Source: Actinopolymorpha cephalotaxi (GTDB taxonomy: Bacteria; Actinomycetota; Actinomycetes; Propionibacteriales; Actinopolymorphaceae). From it: 64,000 nt of DNA. A program made the position numbers and the translations under genes. The notes under the pieces were generated by a model, which saw only the letters and a program-made list of their open reading frames with translations, did no database searches and had not been told where the DNA came from. Shown here piece after piece: positions 26,156 through 35,332 of this stretch. The stretch is taken from contig NZ_JACBZA010000001.1 of assembly GCF_013408535.1 (NCBI RefSeq), positions 6,284,850-6,348,849 on the forward strand. Reading direction: 5' to 3'. Position 1 is the first letter of the stretch. Every line of letters begins with the position of its first letter.

Positions 26156-27622
26156 CTACTGCGCTCCGATCATGATGTCGAGCTGGGTGTAGGAGTGCGG
26201 CGGGAACTCGTACTGCACAAGGCCCGAGCCGGTGCTGGTGTGCTCGGTGACCGTCACCGCGTCGGGCCGGTCGAAGGAGTTGCGGAGGTCCACGTCGTCA
26301 CCGGTGACGACCCGGGCGACCACCCGCCCGGACGGCGCGGCGTCCGCGACCTCCAGCGTCGCCTTGACGGGCTCGTCGAGTGACCGGTTGACGACCGAGA
26401 CCACGACCCGGCTCCGGTCGGAGTCGCGGGTGGCCGCCACGTCCAGCAGTGGGAATGGTCCCAGGTCGGCGATGCGGTGCGCGGCGTCGCGTGCGTCGGT
26501 GTGCTCAACCGTGTCGCAGTCGACGTGTACGTCCAGCGCGACGTCCTGGGTGTGCTCGGCCGCCAGCCGCAGTGGGTGGTAGATCGTCTGCAGGAACAGG
26601 CCGTTCTCGTCGGTGAAGATCGGCGCGATGACGTTGACCATCTGCGCGAGGTTGGCGATCCGCACCGACTGGCACTGTCGTACGAACGCGTTGAGGTACG
26701 TCGCCACCGCGAGCGCGTCCGCCAGGGAGTAGTGCTCGTCCCGGTTGGCGCGGCCGGCGAACCAGACGTTCCACTCGTCGTAGGCCACGTGCACGGGCCG
26801 GTCGACCTGCTGCAGGTGGCGTGCCCGGTCGATCAACGTCTGGCAGGTCCGCAGCGCACGCTCGACCTGGTGGGGTTCGAGCACGTTGGTCCAGTAGTCG
26901 TCGGACCCGGTGTAGATGTGGATGCTGTGGAAGTCGACGTGCTTCACCAGGCCGTCGATGACGATCCGGTCCCACTCCGACCAGCCGTCCTGTCCACAGG
27001 AGACGAGCACGATCTCCGGATCGAGCCGGCGCAGCGCCTTCGCCCAGCGCACGGCCTTCGCGACGTACTCCTCGGCGGACAGGCTGCCGATCTGCCAGTC
27101 GCCCCACATCTCGTTGCCGAGACCCCAGTAGCGGACGGCGTACGGCTCCTCGCGGCCGTTCTGTCTCCGGCGGTCGGCCCAGTAGGTGTCTCCGGAGCCG
27201 TTGCAGTACTCCACCCAGGCGAGGGCCTCGTCGAGCGTGCCGGTCCCCATGTTGAGGCAGAGGTAGGGCTCGGTGCCGAGCTCGCGGCAGTACGTCATGA
27301 ACTCGTCGGTGCCGAAGTGGTTCGGCTCGACGGTGTTCCACGCCAGGTCGGGCCGGCGCGGCCGCTCGCCTCGCGGGCCGATGCCGTCCGCCCAGTGGTA
27401 ACCGCTGACGAAGTTGCCGCCGGGCCAACGCAACAGAGGCATTCGGAGGTCCTTGGCCGCCCCGAGGACGTCACGCCGGAAGCCGTTGCCGTCGGAGAGC
27501 GGTGAACCCTCCTCGTAGATGCCACCGTAGACACAACGTCCGAGATGCTCGACGAAGCCACCGAAGATGCGCCGGTCGACGTTGCCGAGGGTGCGGTCGA
27601 GGTCGATCCTGATCGATGTCAC
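26156..27622 (-). CDS. Alpha-L-arabinofuranosidase, GH51
   Basis: A 488-residue cytoplasmic exo-enzyme that removes arabinofuranosyl residues from arabinan or arabinoxylan oligosaccharides. It starts with the family signature RRIFGGFVEHLGRCVYGGIYE, and LRWPGGNFVSGYHW lines the pocket. YWGLGNEMWGDWQ carries the acid/base Glu, and VAYDEWNVWF the nucleophile Glu. The C-terminal 120 residues form the beta-sandwich usual for GH51. AAAGGAGG lies 5 nt before the GTG start. No transporter is adjacent, so imported oligosaccharides must come through another system. Confidence 0.95.
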   Translation of the reverse strand: MTSIRIDLDRTLGNVDRRIFGGFVEHLGRCVYGGIYEEGSPLSDGNGFRRDVLGAAKDLRMPLLRWPGGNFVSGYHWADGIGPRGERPRRPDLAWNTVEPNHFGTDEFMTYCRELGTEPYLCLNMGTGTLDEALAWVEYCNGSGDTYWADRRRQNGREEPYAVRYWGLGNEMWGDWQIGSLSAEEYVAKAVRWAKALRRLDPEIVLVSCGQDGWSEWDRIVIDGLVKHVDFHSIHIYTGSDDYWTNVLEPHQVERALRTCQTLIDRARHLQQVDRPVHVAYDEWNVWFAGRANRDEHYSLADALAVATYLNAFVRQCQSVRIANLAQMVNVIAPIFTDENGLFLQTIYHPLRLAAEHTQDVALDVHVDCDTVEHTDARDAAHRIADLGPFPLLDVAATRDSDRSRVVVSVVNRSLDEPVKATLEVADAAPSGRVVARVVTGDDVDLRNSFDRPDAVTVTEHTSTGSGLVQYEFPPHSYTQLDIMIGAQ

Positions 27623-27656
27623 CGATCCTCCTTTGGGTGCCGGTGATAGCGCGGAG

Positions 27657-28334
27657 CTATGCGGGGCGAGGGGTGGAGGCGTGCGGTGAAAGCTTAAGCC
27701 AGCGCGGCAATGCCCTGCGTGCGCTGGGATCTCCGCGTACGTCGAGGTCGCCGGAACGCAGCGCCGCGGTCCAGGTGAGGTCTCCGCGCCACACCTGCGT
27801 GAGCGTACGCAGAGAGGTCTCGACGGTGACGAGTACGTCGAAGCCGGGGTCGTGGTCGCAGACGTCCACGCCGTCGGTGGTGATGACCAGCCACCAGTCG
27901 CGGGGCGCGTCGGTGACGTCGGGGAAGCTGAACTTCAGCACTGTCCGGGAGTCCGGGACCGCGTCGTAGGCGAGGTTGCGGTGGATGTCCCACATCAGCA
28001 GGTGCGGGTCGAGGTCGGCGTCGCCGAGTTCGGGGACCCAGCGGATACCCCACCGGCCGAGCGCGTCGATGACGGGTTCGAGCTCCCGGCCCGCCGGGGT
28101 CAGCTCGTAGGTGATCCGGTTGCCGGCCTGGCGGCGTTCGACCACGCCTGCCCTCACCAGGGTGTTCAGCCGCTTGGACAGCAGTGCCGGCGACATCCGG
28201 GGGACGCCGCGCCGCAACGCGTTGAAGTGCCGGCTGCCGGCCACGAGTTCGCGAACGACCAGCAGCGTCCAGCGTTCGTCCAGCAACTCCATGGCCTTGG
28301 CGACGGGGCAGAACTGCCCGTAGCTGGTCGGCAT
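27657..28334 (-). CDS. HxlR family transcriptional regulator with C-terminal sterol-carrier-like domain
   Basis: 225 residues. The winged helix opens with MPTSYGQFCPVAKAMELLDERWTLLVVRE, with the conserved Cys of redox-sensing HxlR members. It continues through FNALRRGVPRMSPALLSKRLNTLVRAGVV. The last 110 residues (RTVLKFSFPDV, TLTQVWRGDLTW) resemble an SCP2-like ligand domain, seen in many actinobacterial HxlR proteins. The ATG at 28334 has AAGGAG upstream. It is divergent from a methyltransferase, with two GTAC-type palindromes between them. Confidence 0.88.
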   Translation of the reverse strand: MPTSYGQFCPVAKAMELLDERWTLLVVRELVAGSRHFNALRRGVPRMSPALLSKRLNTLVRAGVVERRQAGNRITYELTPAGRELEPVIDALGRWGIRWVPELGDADLDPHLLMWDIHRNLAYDAVPDSRTVLKFSFPDVTDAPRDWWLVITTDGVDVCDHDPGFDVLVTVETSLRTLTQVWRGDLTWTAALRSGDLDVRGDPSARRALPRWLKLSPHASTPRPA

Positions 28335-28403
28335 GGCCGTACTCCTTCCGCCGATGCCGTCGAGGGTAGGTGTTGCGAGCCCGCCCTCGGGAGCGCAATG
28401 CCG

Positions 28404-28441
28404 GTACAGAAGTTGTACTGCCCAGGTACAGACCGAGTACT
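28404..28441. promoter_or_regulatory. Twin GTAC palindromes, probable HxlR operators
   Basis: GTACAGAAGTTGTAC (28404-28418) and GTACAGACCGAGTACT (28426-28441) are two similar inverted repeats with starts 22 bp apart, about two helical turns. They lie 70 bp upstream of the hxlR-like ATG and 67 bp upstream of the methyltransferase ATG. HxlR-family proteins are known to bind GTAC-containing palindromes. Confidence 0.6.
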
Positions 28442-28507
28442 GGGGGCGGGCCCGCGCCGGACCGGACGATCGTGTCGACGGCATACCGGCGTACGAAAGG
28501 CACGATC

Positions 28508-29617
28508 ATGAGCATCCCGACCGTCCAGGCAACCGAGCAGACTCCCGGGCAGACTCCCGGGACGACCACCACGCAGCCCACCCTCGCCGAGCAGGCGCCC
28601 GTGCTGTTGTCCAGGATCGCCGGATATGTCGCGCACCGCACGGTGGTGATCGGCCTGCGGGCCGGGCTGCTGAGCGCCGTGGCCGACCGGCCCGGCATCG
28701 GCGCGGACGAACTCGCCGCCGGCCTGGGCCTGGACCCGTTCTACGTCTCGGTGTGGTGCCGGAGCGCGTTCGCGGCCGGGATCCTCGCCCGCAGCGGCGA
28801 CGGCGACGGCGACGGCGGGTTCGAGCTCGAACCCCACCTGGACACCCTGCTCCTCGACACCTCCTCACCCGCCTACCTCGGCGACGTGTTCCTCGTCTGC
28901 GACGCACCGGAGATGTTCGGCCGGTTCGAGGAGAACCTCGCCAGTGGTCGGCGGATGTGGTGGGACGACACGACTCCGGACTGGATCAACGGGGTCGCCG
29001 GTGCCGGCACGCCGTTCTACACCCGGCTGATCCCGGCGGGGTTGGCGCACGTGCCCGGCCTGGCCGAACGGCTCACCGACGGCTGCCGCATCGTCGACAC
29101 CGCGTGCGGGTCCGGTGTGGGACTGGTCCGGCTGGCGGCCACCTACCCGAACTGCACCGTGGTCGGCGTCGACGGTGACCGGCACTCGGTCGAGCTGGCC
29201 CGCGAGCGGATCCGCGCCGCGGGGCTGGAGGACCGCGTCCGGTTGGTGTGCAGTCCGCTGGAGGACATGGTCCTGGACGAGCGGGCCGGGCTGGTGGTCA
29301 ACAACATCTCGATGCACGAGTGCCGGGACGCCGACCTGGTCACCCGAAACGTCGCCGCCGCGCTCGAACCCGGCGGCTGGTTCGTGATCTCGGACTTCCC
29401 GTTCCCGGACTCCGACGCCGGGCTGCGGAGCCCGCCCGGTCAGGTGATGTGTGGCATCCAGTTCTTCGAGGCGCAGATCGACGACCAGCTCGTACCCCGG
29501 TCGACGTACGACGAACTCCTTGCCCGGCACGGTTTCACCCACATCGGTTCGGTGCAGCTGACGCCGATGCACGCGCTCACCTACGGGCAGGTGCCTGCGG
29601 CTGGTTCGGGCGGGTGA
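28508..29617 (+). CDS. SAM-dependent class I methyltransferase
   Basis: A 369-residue enzyme. The N-terminal 100 residues form a dimerisation/winged-helix unit (VIGLRAGLLSAVADRPGIGADELAAGL), as in O-methyltransferases. The SAM site is IVDTACGSGVGLVRLAATYP followed by VVGVDGDRHSVELARERI. The substrate is unknown. AAAGG lies 8 nt before the ATG. Its 3' end overlaps the convergent GH5 gene by 41 bp. It is the likely target of the divergent HxlR regulator. Confidence 0.85.
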   Translation: MSIPTVQATEQTPGQTPGTTTTQPTLAEQAPVLLSRIAGYVAHRTVVIGLRAGLLSAVADRPGIGADELAAGLGLDPFYVSVWCRSAFAAGILARSGDGDGDGGFELEPHLDTLLLDTSSPAYLGDVFLVCDAPEMFGRFEENLASGRRMWWDDTTPDWINGVAGAGTPFYTRLIPAGLAHVPGLAERLTDGCRIVDTACGSGVGLVRLAATYPNCTVVGVDGDRHSVELARERIRAAGLEDRVRLVCSPLEDMVLDERAGLVVNNISMHECRDADLVTRNVAAALEPGGWFVISDFPFPDSDAGLRSPPGQVMCGIQFFEAQIDDQLVPRSTYDELLARHGFTHIGSVQLTPMHALTYGQVPAAGSGG

Positions 29618-30845
29618 GCTGTCGCGCGGCGCCGGCCAGGACCTGGTACGACCTCCACACGTTGGCCGGCGTCGCGTCCGGGTTTGCGGCCACGTCGAAG
29701 TGTTCGCCGTTGTCCGGTGCGAACACGGTCGGCGGGTCGTTCTCCGCCTCGGGGAAGGCCCGGGTCGGCGCCGGCGTGACGCGTCCGACGAGCCGCCAGT
29801 ACAACCAGCCCGCGCAGGAGCTGTCCGCGGCGATCGCCTCCACCCACGAGCGCAGCGCCTCGGGCTGGTCCTCGTGCAGGGAACTGTAGGAGAACTCCTG
29901 CAAAACAATGGGTTTTCCGGCCTGGCGCGCTGTCTCACCGTGCCGGTGGATCAGCTCGACGACCTGGGCGGGAGTGAGGCCGTGGTAGTCCGGATAGGTG
30001 TGCCAGGTGCCGAAGTCGATGGTGGGGATCGCGAGCTCGCGGCCGGGATCGACGAAGCTGGATCGGTCGTAGAAGCCCTCGCCGCCCACGCACACCAGGT
30101 GGTTGGCGTCGATCGACTTCACGTACGCCGACATCCGCGAGATCCAGTCTTCCGACAGCGGCGTGCCGTCGGGTGTCAACCTGGTGTTGTCGGCCTCCGG
30201 CTCGTTCATCAGGTCCCAGGCGAAGACGGCCGGCTCGTCCTTGTAGGCCCGGCTGTTGTAGTCGGGCAGGAACCACCGGCACACCTGCTGGACTCCGCCG
30301 GCCCACTGCCAGAAGTCGATCAGCGCGATGTCGAGCTTGAGGCCGAGCCGCTCGGCCTTCCAGATCACGTAGTCCCAGCGGCCGAGGCCGTTCACTGCGC
30401 TGTCGTTGAATGCCCAGGTGCCGCGACCCGCGTCCCACGACATCAGGTAGGTGCCGTGCATGCCCATGTTCGAGGCGTCGGCGGTGCTCTGCCAGTTCCA
30501 GGTGGACGGCACCGACCCGTCGGGCGACCCGATCACCGAGTGCAGGATGGTCCGTACGACACTCGCGCCGGACCGCTTGGCGGTCTCGAGCACGTCGTCG
30601 ACCTCGGCCCGCGTACCCCAGCCGAGGTAGTGGTTGTTGAAGCCGGCGACGGCGAACGGCCTGCCGTTGTGGGTGAAACGTGTTCCGTCCGTACCGACGA
30701 ACGGGCTCTGCCGGGCGGCGCGCGCCGGCGACGCGCTGCCCAGCAGGGCGGCGGCCGGAACGGCGGCCGAGGCCTTCAACAGGGTGCGTCGGCGGGGGAA
30801 CTCACTCGACGGCCCACGATGCGCTGGAGTCTTCGCTGGAGACAC
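29577..30845 (-). CDS. Tat-secreted GH5 family endo-beta-mannanase-like glycosidase
   Basis: A 422-residue enzyme with a Tat signal (PRRRTLLKASAAVPAAALLG, then SPARA). The (beta/alpha)8 domain begins GRPFAVAGFNNHYLGWGT. AWDLMNEPEAD (about residue 220) carries the acid/base Glu, and IVLQEFSYSS (about 318) the nucleophile Glu. The pattern fits GH5 subfamily 7-type mannan endo-1,4-beta-mannosidases. It acts outside the cell. Its 3' end overlaps the methyltransferase by 41 bp on the opposite strand. Confidence 0.87.
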   Translation of the reverse strand: MSPAKTPAHRGPSSEFPRRRTLLKASAAVPAAALLGSASPARAARQSPFVGTDGTRFTHNGRPFAVAGFNNHYLGWGTRAEVDDVLETAKRSGASVVRTILHSVIGSPDGSVPSTWNWQSTADASNMGMHGTYLMSWDAGRGTWAFNDSAVNGLGRWDYVIWKAERLGLKLDIALIDFWQWAGGVQQVCRWFLPDYNSRAYKDEPAVFAWDLMNEPEADNTRLTPDGTPLSEDWISRMSAYVKSIDANHLVCVGGEGFYDRSSFVDPGRELAIPTIDFGTWHTYPDYHGLTPAQVVELIHRHGETARQAGKPIVLQEFSYSSLHEDQPEALRSWVEAIAADSSCAGWLYWRLVGRVTPAPTRAFPEAENDPPTVFAPDNGEHFDVAANPDATPANVWRSYQVLAGAARQLTRPNQPQAPARR

Positions 30846-30902
30846 AGTCCCACACGGTCCGGTCCGGCACGGATCCCGTCAAGAGTGGGGGCGGCACGTC
30901 GG

Positions 30903-30942
30903 CCGATGGCGGCCGAAGACGTCCGATGGCGGCCGATGGCGG
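30903..30942. repeat. Tandem CCGATGGCGG repeats in divergent promoter region
   Basis: Three copies of CCGATGGCGG at 30903, 30923 and 30933 lie in the 163-bp gap between the divergent GH5 and amidase genes. The last two are directly adjacent. They could be a regulator-binding array or slippage product; no matching regulator lies alongside. Confidence 0.5.
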
Positions 30943-31008
30943 CCGATCCCGACCGGGTGCGCCGAGGCTGCTCGACAAGCGGCCGACGGCTCCGGTAGGT
31001 GGTGCGGA

Positions 31009-32460
31009 ATGACAACGAGCAGCGACGTCGGCGGCGACTTCGAGGGAGACCTGGCCGAGCTGTCCCGCCGGCTGCGGGACGGAACGACCACGTCGGCGAA
31101 GCTCACCGCCGCGGCCCTGGAACGCGTCGAGGCCGCCAACCCGCACCTGAACGCCGTCGTCACCCTGCTCGCCGACGGTGCCATGCGGGACGCCGAGGCC
31201 GCCGACGCGGAACTACAGGCCGGGCACTGGCGGGGCCCGCTGCACGGGATCCCGTTCGGGGTGAAGGACATCTTCGACACCGCCGGAGTCCGGACCACCG
31301 TCGGCTCGGAGTTCTTCCGCGACCGGGTGCCGGACGAGGACGCCGACGTCGTACGCCGGGTCCGCGACGCCGGTGCGGTGGTGATCGGAAAGCTGCACAC
31401 CCACGAGTTCGCGTTCGGGCCGAGCGGGGACGCCTCCTGCTTCGGTCCCGTACGCAATCCGCACGACCCCGGCAGGATGGCCGGCGGGTCCAGCGGCGGC
31501 TCGGCCGTCGCGGTGGCCACCGGCATGTGTGCCGCCGCGCTCGGCAGCGACTCCGGCGGCTCGGTCCGGATCCCGGCGGCGCTGTGCGGCGTGGTGGGGA
31601 TGAAACCGACGTACGGCCGGATCAGCCGGTACGGCGCCTTCCCGCTGTCGTGGACCCTCGACCACATCGGCCCGCTCACCCGGACGGTCGGCGACAACGC
31701 CCGCGTCCTCGGGGTGCTGTGCGGGTACGACGACCGGGACCCGGACTCGCTACGGCGCGACGACGAGGACTTCACCCGCGAGCTGGACTTCGGCGTCCGC
31801 GGGCTCACGGTCGGCGTCCCCGACGGCTACTACTTCGACCACCTCGACCCCGAGGTCGACCGCCTGGTGCGGGCCGCGATCGGCACGCTGGCCGACCTCG
31901 GCGCGACCGTCCGGCCGGTCAGCCTCCCCGGCCTCCCGGGCCTTCCCGATCTCGCCGCGCTCCGGGACGCGCACCGGACCGTCATCAGCGTCGAGGCGTA
32001 CGCGATCCACCGGGAGCGGCTGGACGCGAGCCCGGAACTGTTCGATCCGATCGTGCGGCAGCGGCTGCTCGACGGGAGCGCGATCGAGGGCTGGGAGTAC
32101 GCCGAGGCGCTGCGGCTGCTGGGGGAGTCGCGGCGCACCTTCACCCGGCTCATGGCCGCGGGCGGGGTGAACGGGGTGGACGCCCTGGCCACGCCGAGTG
32201 TCGCGGTCACCGCCCCGCGGCTGGGCCAGGTCGACACCGACGCGGCGGGCGTCGAGGAGACGGTGCGCTGGGCGCTGACCCGGCTTGCCGTACCGACGAA
32301 CGTGACCGGAACCCCCAGCCTGTCCGTACCCTGCGGCCTCTCCCGCGACGGCCTGCCGGTCGGCCTGCAGCTCAGCGGTCCGGCGTGGAGCGAGGCCCGC
32401 CTCTACCGGATCGGACGTGCCCTGGAGACCGGCCTCGGCCGGGCGCCCGGCAGTGGTTGA
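31009..32460 (+). CDS. Amidase signature family amidase (GatA-like)
   Basis: A 483-residue hydrolase with the full Ser-cisSer-Lys triad: Lys86 in GVKDIFDTAG, Ser161/162 in GGSSGGS and Ser185 in GSDSGGSVRIPA. KPTYGRISRYGAFPLSWTLDHIGPLTR is the typical following segment. It resembles GatA and stand-alone amidases; no gatB or gatC is adjacent, so a catabolic amidase is more likely. The ATG at 31009 gives the shortest sensible N-terminus. It ends 30 bp before the GH30 gene. Confidence 0.9.
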   Translation: MTTSSDVGGDFEGDLAELSRRLRDGTTTSAKLTAAALERVEAANPHLNAVVTLLADGAMRDAEAADAELQAGHWRGPLHGIPFGVKDIFDTAGVRTTVGSEFFRDRVPDEDADVVRRVRDAGAVVIGKLHTHEFAFGPSGDASCFGPVRNPHDPGRMAGGSSGGSAVAVATGMCAAALGSDSGGSVRIPAALCGVVGMKPTYGRISRYGAFPLSWTLDHIGPLTRTVGDNARVLGVLCGYDDRDPDSLRRDDEDFTRELDFGVRGLTVGVPDGYYFDHLDPEVDRLVRAAIGTLADLGATVRPVSLPGLPGLPDLAALRDAHRTVISVEAYAIHRERLDASPELFDPIVRQRLLDGSAIEGWEYAEALRLLGESRRTFTRLMAAGGVNGVDALATPSVAVTAPRLGQVDTDAAGVEETVRWALTRLAVPTNVTGTPSLSVPCGLSRDGLPVGLQLSGPAWSEARLYRIGRALETGLGRAPGSG

Positions 32461-32490
32461 TCCTGGGCTACTTGGGGCGACACTGTCCCC

Positions 32491-34512
32491 ATGGTGACCG
32501 TTCGGCCGGACCCGTCGTACCAGCATCCGGCGTTCGAGGGCTGGGGCACCAGCCTGGTCTGGTTCGCCAACGCCACCGGCGACTACCCCGACGAGCTGCG
32601 GGAGACGCTGGTGCGGCTGGTCTTCGGTGAGGACGGGCTCCGCCTCACCATCGCCCGCTACAACATCGGCGGCGGCAACGCGCCCGACGTCCGCGACTAC
32701 CTCCGCCCCGGCGGCGCCGTGCAGGGCTGGTGGCAGGCGCCGGAAGGCACCACCCGCGGGGACGTCGACTGGTGGTCGGCGGACGACCCGGCCGACTGGA
32801 ACGTCGACGCCGACTCCACGCAGCGCTGGTGGGTGGACCGGATCAGGCCGTACGTCACGAAGTGGGAGACGTTCGCCAACTCCCCGCCGTGGTTCATGAC
32901 CCGGTCCGGCTACGTGTCCGGCGGGTTCCTCCCCTGGAACGACCAGCTGAAGGCCACGAGCGTCGACGACTTCGCGCGCTACGTCGTTGGGGTCACCGAG
33001 CGCCTGGAGGCCGCGCACGGCATCAGGGTCGACAGCATCGACCCGTTCAACGAGCCGAACACGAACCACTGGGTCACCATCCTCGGCTTCGACGGGCGGC
33101 CGGTCGGCGTACGCCAGGAGGGCGCCCACCTCGGCCCAGAGCTCCAGCAGCGGGTCGTCCACGCGCTCGCGGACGCCCTGGCCGGCTCGGCCACCGAGGC
33201 CCGGATCGCGGCGATGGACGAGACCAATCCGTCGATCTTCGTACGCAACTGGACGAGCTATCCCGCCGACGTGAAGGCGGCGGTGGGCAGGATGAACGTG
33301 CACACGTACGCCACCGCCCGGCGTACCGCGGTCCGCGACCTGGCCAAGTCCGACGGCAAGCCACTGTGGATGTCGGAGGTCGAAGGCGACTGGGGCCACG
33401 GCCAGGACTTCGAGGACATGGAGCCCGGGCTGGGGCTGGCCCAGCACATCACCGACGACCTGCGGGAGCTCGAACCCTCGGCCTGGGTGTTCTGGCAGCC
33501 GGTCGAGGACTACGACAACATGACGCCCGGCGGCCAGGGAGACCTCGGCGGCAACTGGGGCGAGATCCAGGTGCCGTTCGACTGCACCGGCGAGGACACG
33601 TCGCGGACCTGCCCGGTGCATACCAACCAGAAGTTCAACACCGCCCGCAACTTCACCCACCACATCCGGCCGGGTGACCACCTGGTGAAGGTCGACGACG
33701 CCAACACGGTCGCGGCGATCCGCCCCGGCGCGCACACCATCACCCTCGTGCACACCAACCCGACGCCGGACCCGCGCGACCTGCTGCTCGACCTGTCGAA
33801 GTTCGCCACAGTGGGACCGGGCGCCACCGTCACCGCGATCGTCACCGACCGGTCCGGCGCCCTGCGGGCGAGCGCCCCGGTCCCGGTCGACGGCGTGGAG
33901 ACGAACGTACGGGTGCCGGCGAGGTCGGTCACCACACTGGTCGTGACCGACGTGGCGGGGGTGGCCGAGGACGCGGCCACCTTCCGGGACGGGCACCGCT
34001 ACCGGTTCGTCGGCGTCCAGTGCGGCAGGTCGCTGGCCGTCGATCGGTCGGGACGGGACGGCCTGGTCGTCCGGACCACCGACGTGGCGAGCGACGACCA
34101 ACTGTGGACCGTGACCCGGCTGACCGGCGGCTGGACCAACCGCGAGCACCACCAGCTGCGCGCACACGACGGCCGGCAGGTGGCGGTACGGTCCGGGGCG
34201 CTCGTCCTCGAGCCGGCGCAGGAGACCCCGGACGAGGCGGCACGGTGGTACCTGTCCACGACCGGTGACGGCACCTACACGATGGCGAGTGTCGCCGGGC
34301 CGGGGAACATCGAGGTCACCGGCCAGGCGATGGCCGACGGCTCGGCAGTCGGTGTGTGGCCGCCCAACGCCGGACCCAACCAGCGGTGGCAGGTGACCGA
34401 CGTGACCGACGTGACGGACGCGACGGACGTGCGGAATGTGACGGACGCCGGTGTCGGTCGTACGAACGCCGGTAGCGGCCAGCGACGAGGATTCCCTTCC
34501 GCCACAACGTGA
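32491..34512 (+). CDS. GH30 endo-beta-1,6-galactanase-like protein with ricin-type lectin domain
   Basis: A 673-residue glycosidase. GWGTSLVWFANATGD and RYNIGGGN open the barrel. Glu188 in FNEPN is the predicted acid/base and Glu296 in WMSEVEGDW the nucleophile. Residues about 390-490 form the beta-sandwich side domain of GH30. Residues about 505-645 are a ricin-type trefoil with Q-x-W repeats (DDQLWTV, NQRWQV). A TDVTDVTDATDV tail follows. No signal peptide is visible, which is odd for a lectin-bearing galactanase. The ATG has GACACT 6 nt upstream, so it may be leaderless. Confidence 0.85.
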   Translation: MVTVRPDPSYQHPAFEGWGTSLVWFANATGDYPDELRETLVRLVFGEDGLRLTIARYNIGGGNAPDVRDYLRPGGAVQGWWQAPEGTTRGDVDWWSADDPADWNVDADSTQRWWVDRIRPYVTKWETFANSPPWFMTRSGYVSGGFLPWNDQLKATSVDDFARYVVGVTERLEAAHGIRVDSIDPFNEPNTNHWVTILGFDGRPVGVRQEGAHLGPELQQRVVHALADALAGSATEARIAAMDETNPSIFVRNWTSYPADVKAAVGRMNVHTYATARRTAVRDLAKSDGKPLWMSEVEGDWGHGQDFEDMEPGLGLAQHITDDLRELEPSAWVFWQPVEDYDNMTPGGQGDLGGNWGEIQVPFDCTGEDTSRTCPVHTNQKFNTARNFTHHIRPGDHLVKVDDANTVAAIRPGAHTITLVHTNPTPDPRDLLLDLSKFATVGPGATVTAIVTDRSGALRASAPVPVDGVETNVRVPARSVTTLVVTDVAGVAEDAATFRDGHRYRFVGVQCGRSLAVDRSGRDGLVVRTTDVASDDQLWTVTRLTGGWTNREHHQLRAHDGRQVAVRSGALVLEPAQETPDEAARWYLSTTGDGTYTMASVAGPGNIEVTGQAMADGSAVGVWPPNAGPNQRWQVTDVTDVTDATDVRNVTDAGVGRTNAGSGQRRGFPSATT

Positions 34513-34525
34513 ATACCGTCGGTGC

Positions 34526-35332
34526 ATGGCTGACGCGAACAAGGCGAACCTCACCGCGGAGCAGGTCGACCGCTACCACGAGCAGGGTTTCCTCGCCCTG
34601 GAGTCGTTCATCTCCGCCGACGAGGTGCAGCGGATGCGGGCCATCTACGACCGGCTCTTCGCCGACCGGGCGGGGCGTTCGGCCGGTGACCAGTTCGACC
34701 TCGCCGGTGCGGACGAGGACGACAGCGCGGCCCGGCTGCCGCAGATCCTGAAGCCGTCGCAGTACGCACCGGAGCTTCTGCGCAGCGAGACCGTCGCGCG
34801 GGTGCTGGCCGTCCTCGCGGCACTTCTCGGGCCGACCGCGACGATGGGCGGCGACCACGCCATCAACAAGCCGCCGCGCCACGGTGCGGAGACACCCTGG
34901 CACCAGGACGAGGCGTACTGGGATCCGGCGTACACCTACCGCTCGCTCAGTATCTGGATCCCGCTGCAGGAAGCCACCGTCGACAACGGCTGCATGCAGT
35001 TCGTTCCCGGCTCCCACCGTGGCGAGGTGTTGCCGCACCGCCCGATCGGCGGCGACCCGCGCGTGCACGGGCTGGAGGTGGTGCCCGGAACGATCGACGT
35101 GTCCGCCGCCGTGGCCTGCCCCCTCCCGCCGGGCGGCGCGACCATCCACACCAACCGGACCGTGCACTACGCGTCGGCCAACCACTCCGACGACCACCGG
35201 CGCGCCTACATCGTCGGCGGCGGCACACCACGCGAGCCGGTGGCGGTGCCCAGGGAGTACCCCTGGCGCGCCGGGCAGCAGACGACCGCCCGGGCGCAAC
35301 GTGCCCAGGCCGCGACGCGGACGGAAGGATGA
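34526..35332 (+). CDS. Phytanoyl-CoA dioxygenase family protein
   Basis: A 268-residue Fe(II)/2-oxoglutarate dioxygenase. TPWHQDEAYWDP supplies the His and Asp metal ligands. TVHYASANHSDDHRRAYIVGG supplies the distal His and the Arg that binds 2-oxoglutarate. The substrate is unknown. A TACCGT hexamer lies 6 nt before the ATG, so it likely has its own leaderless promoter 13 bp after the GH30 stop. It overlaps the following binding-protein gene by 4 bp (ATGA), which implies coupled translation. Confidence 0.88.
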   Translation: MADANKANLTAEQVDRYHEQGFLALESFISADEVQRMRAIYDRLFADRAGRSAGDQFDLAGADEDDSAARLPQILKPSQYAPELLRSETVARVLAVLAALLGPTATMGGDHAINKPPRHGAETPWHQDEAYWDPAYTYRSLSIWIPLQEATVDNGCMQFVPGSHRGEVLPHRPIGGDPRVHGLEVVPGTIDVSAAVACPLPPGGATIHTNRTVHYASANHSDDHRRAYIVGGGTPREPVAVPREYPWRAGQQTTARAQRAQAATRTEG

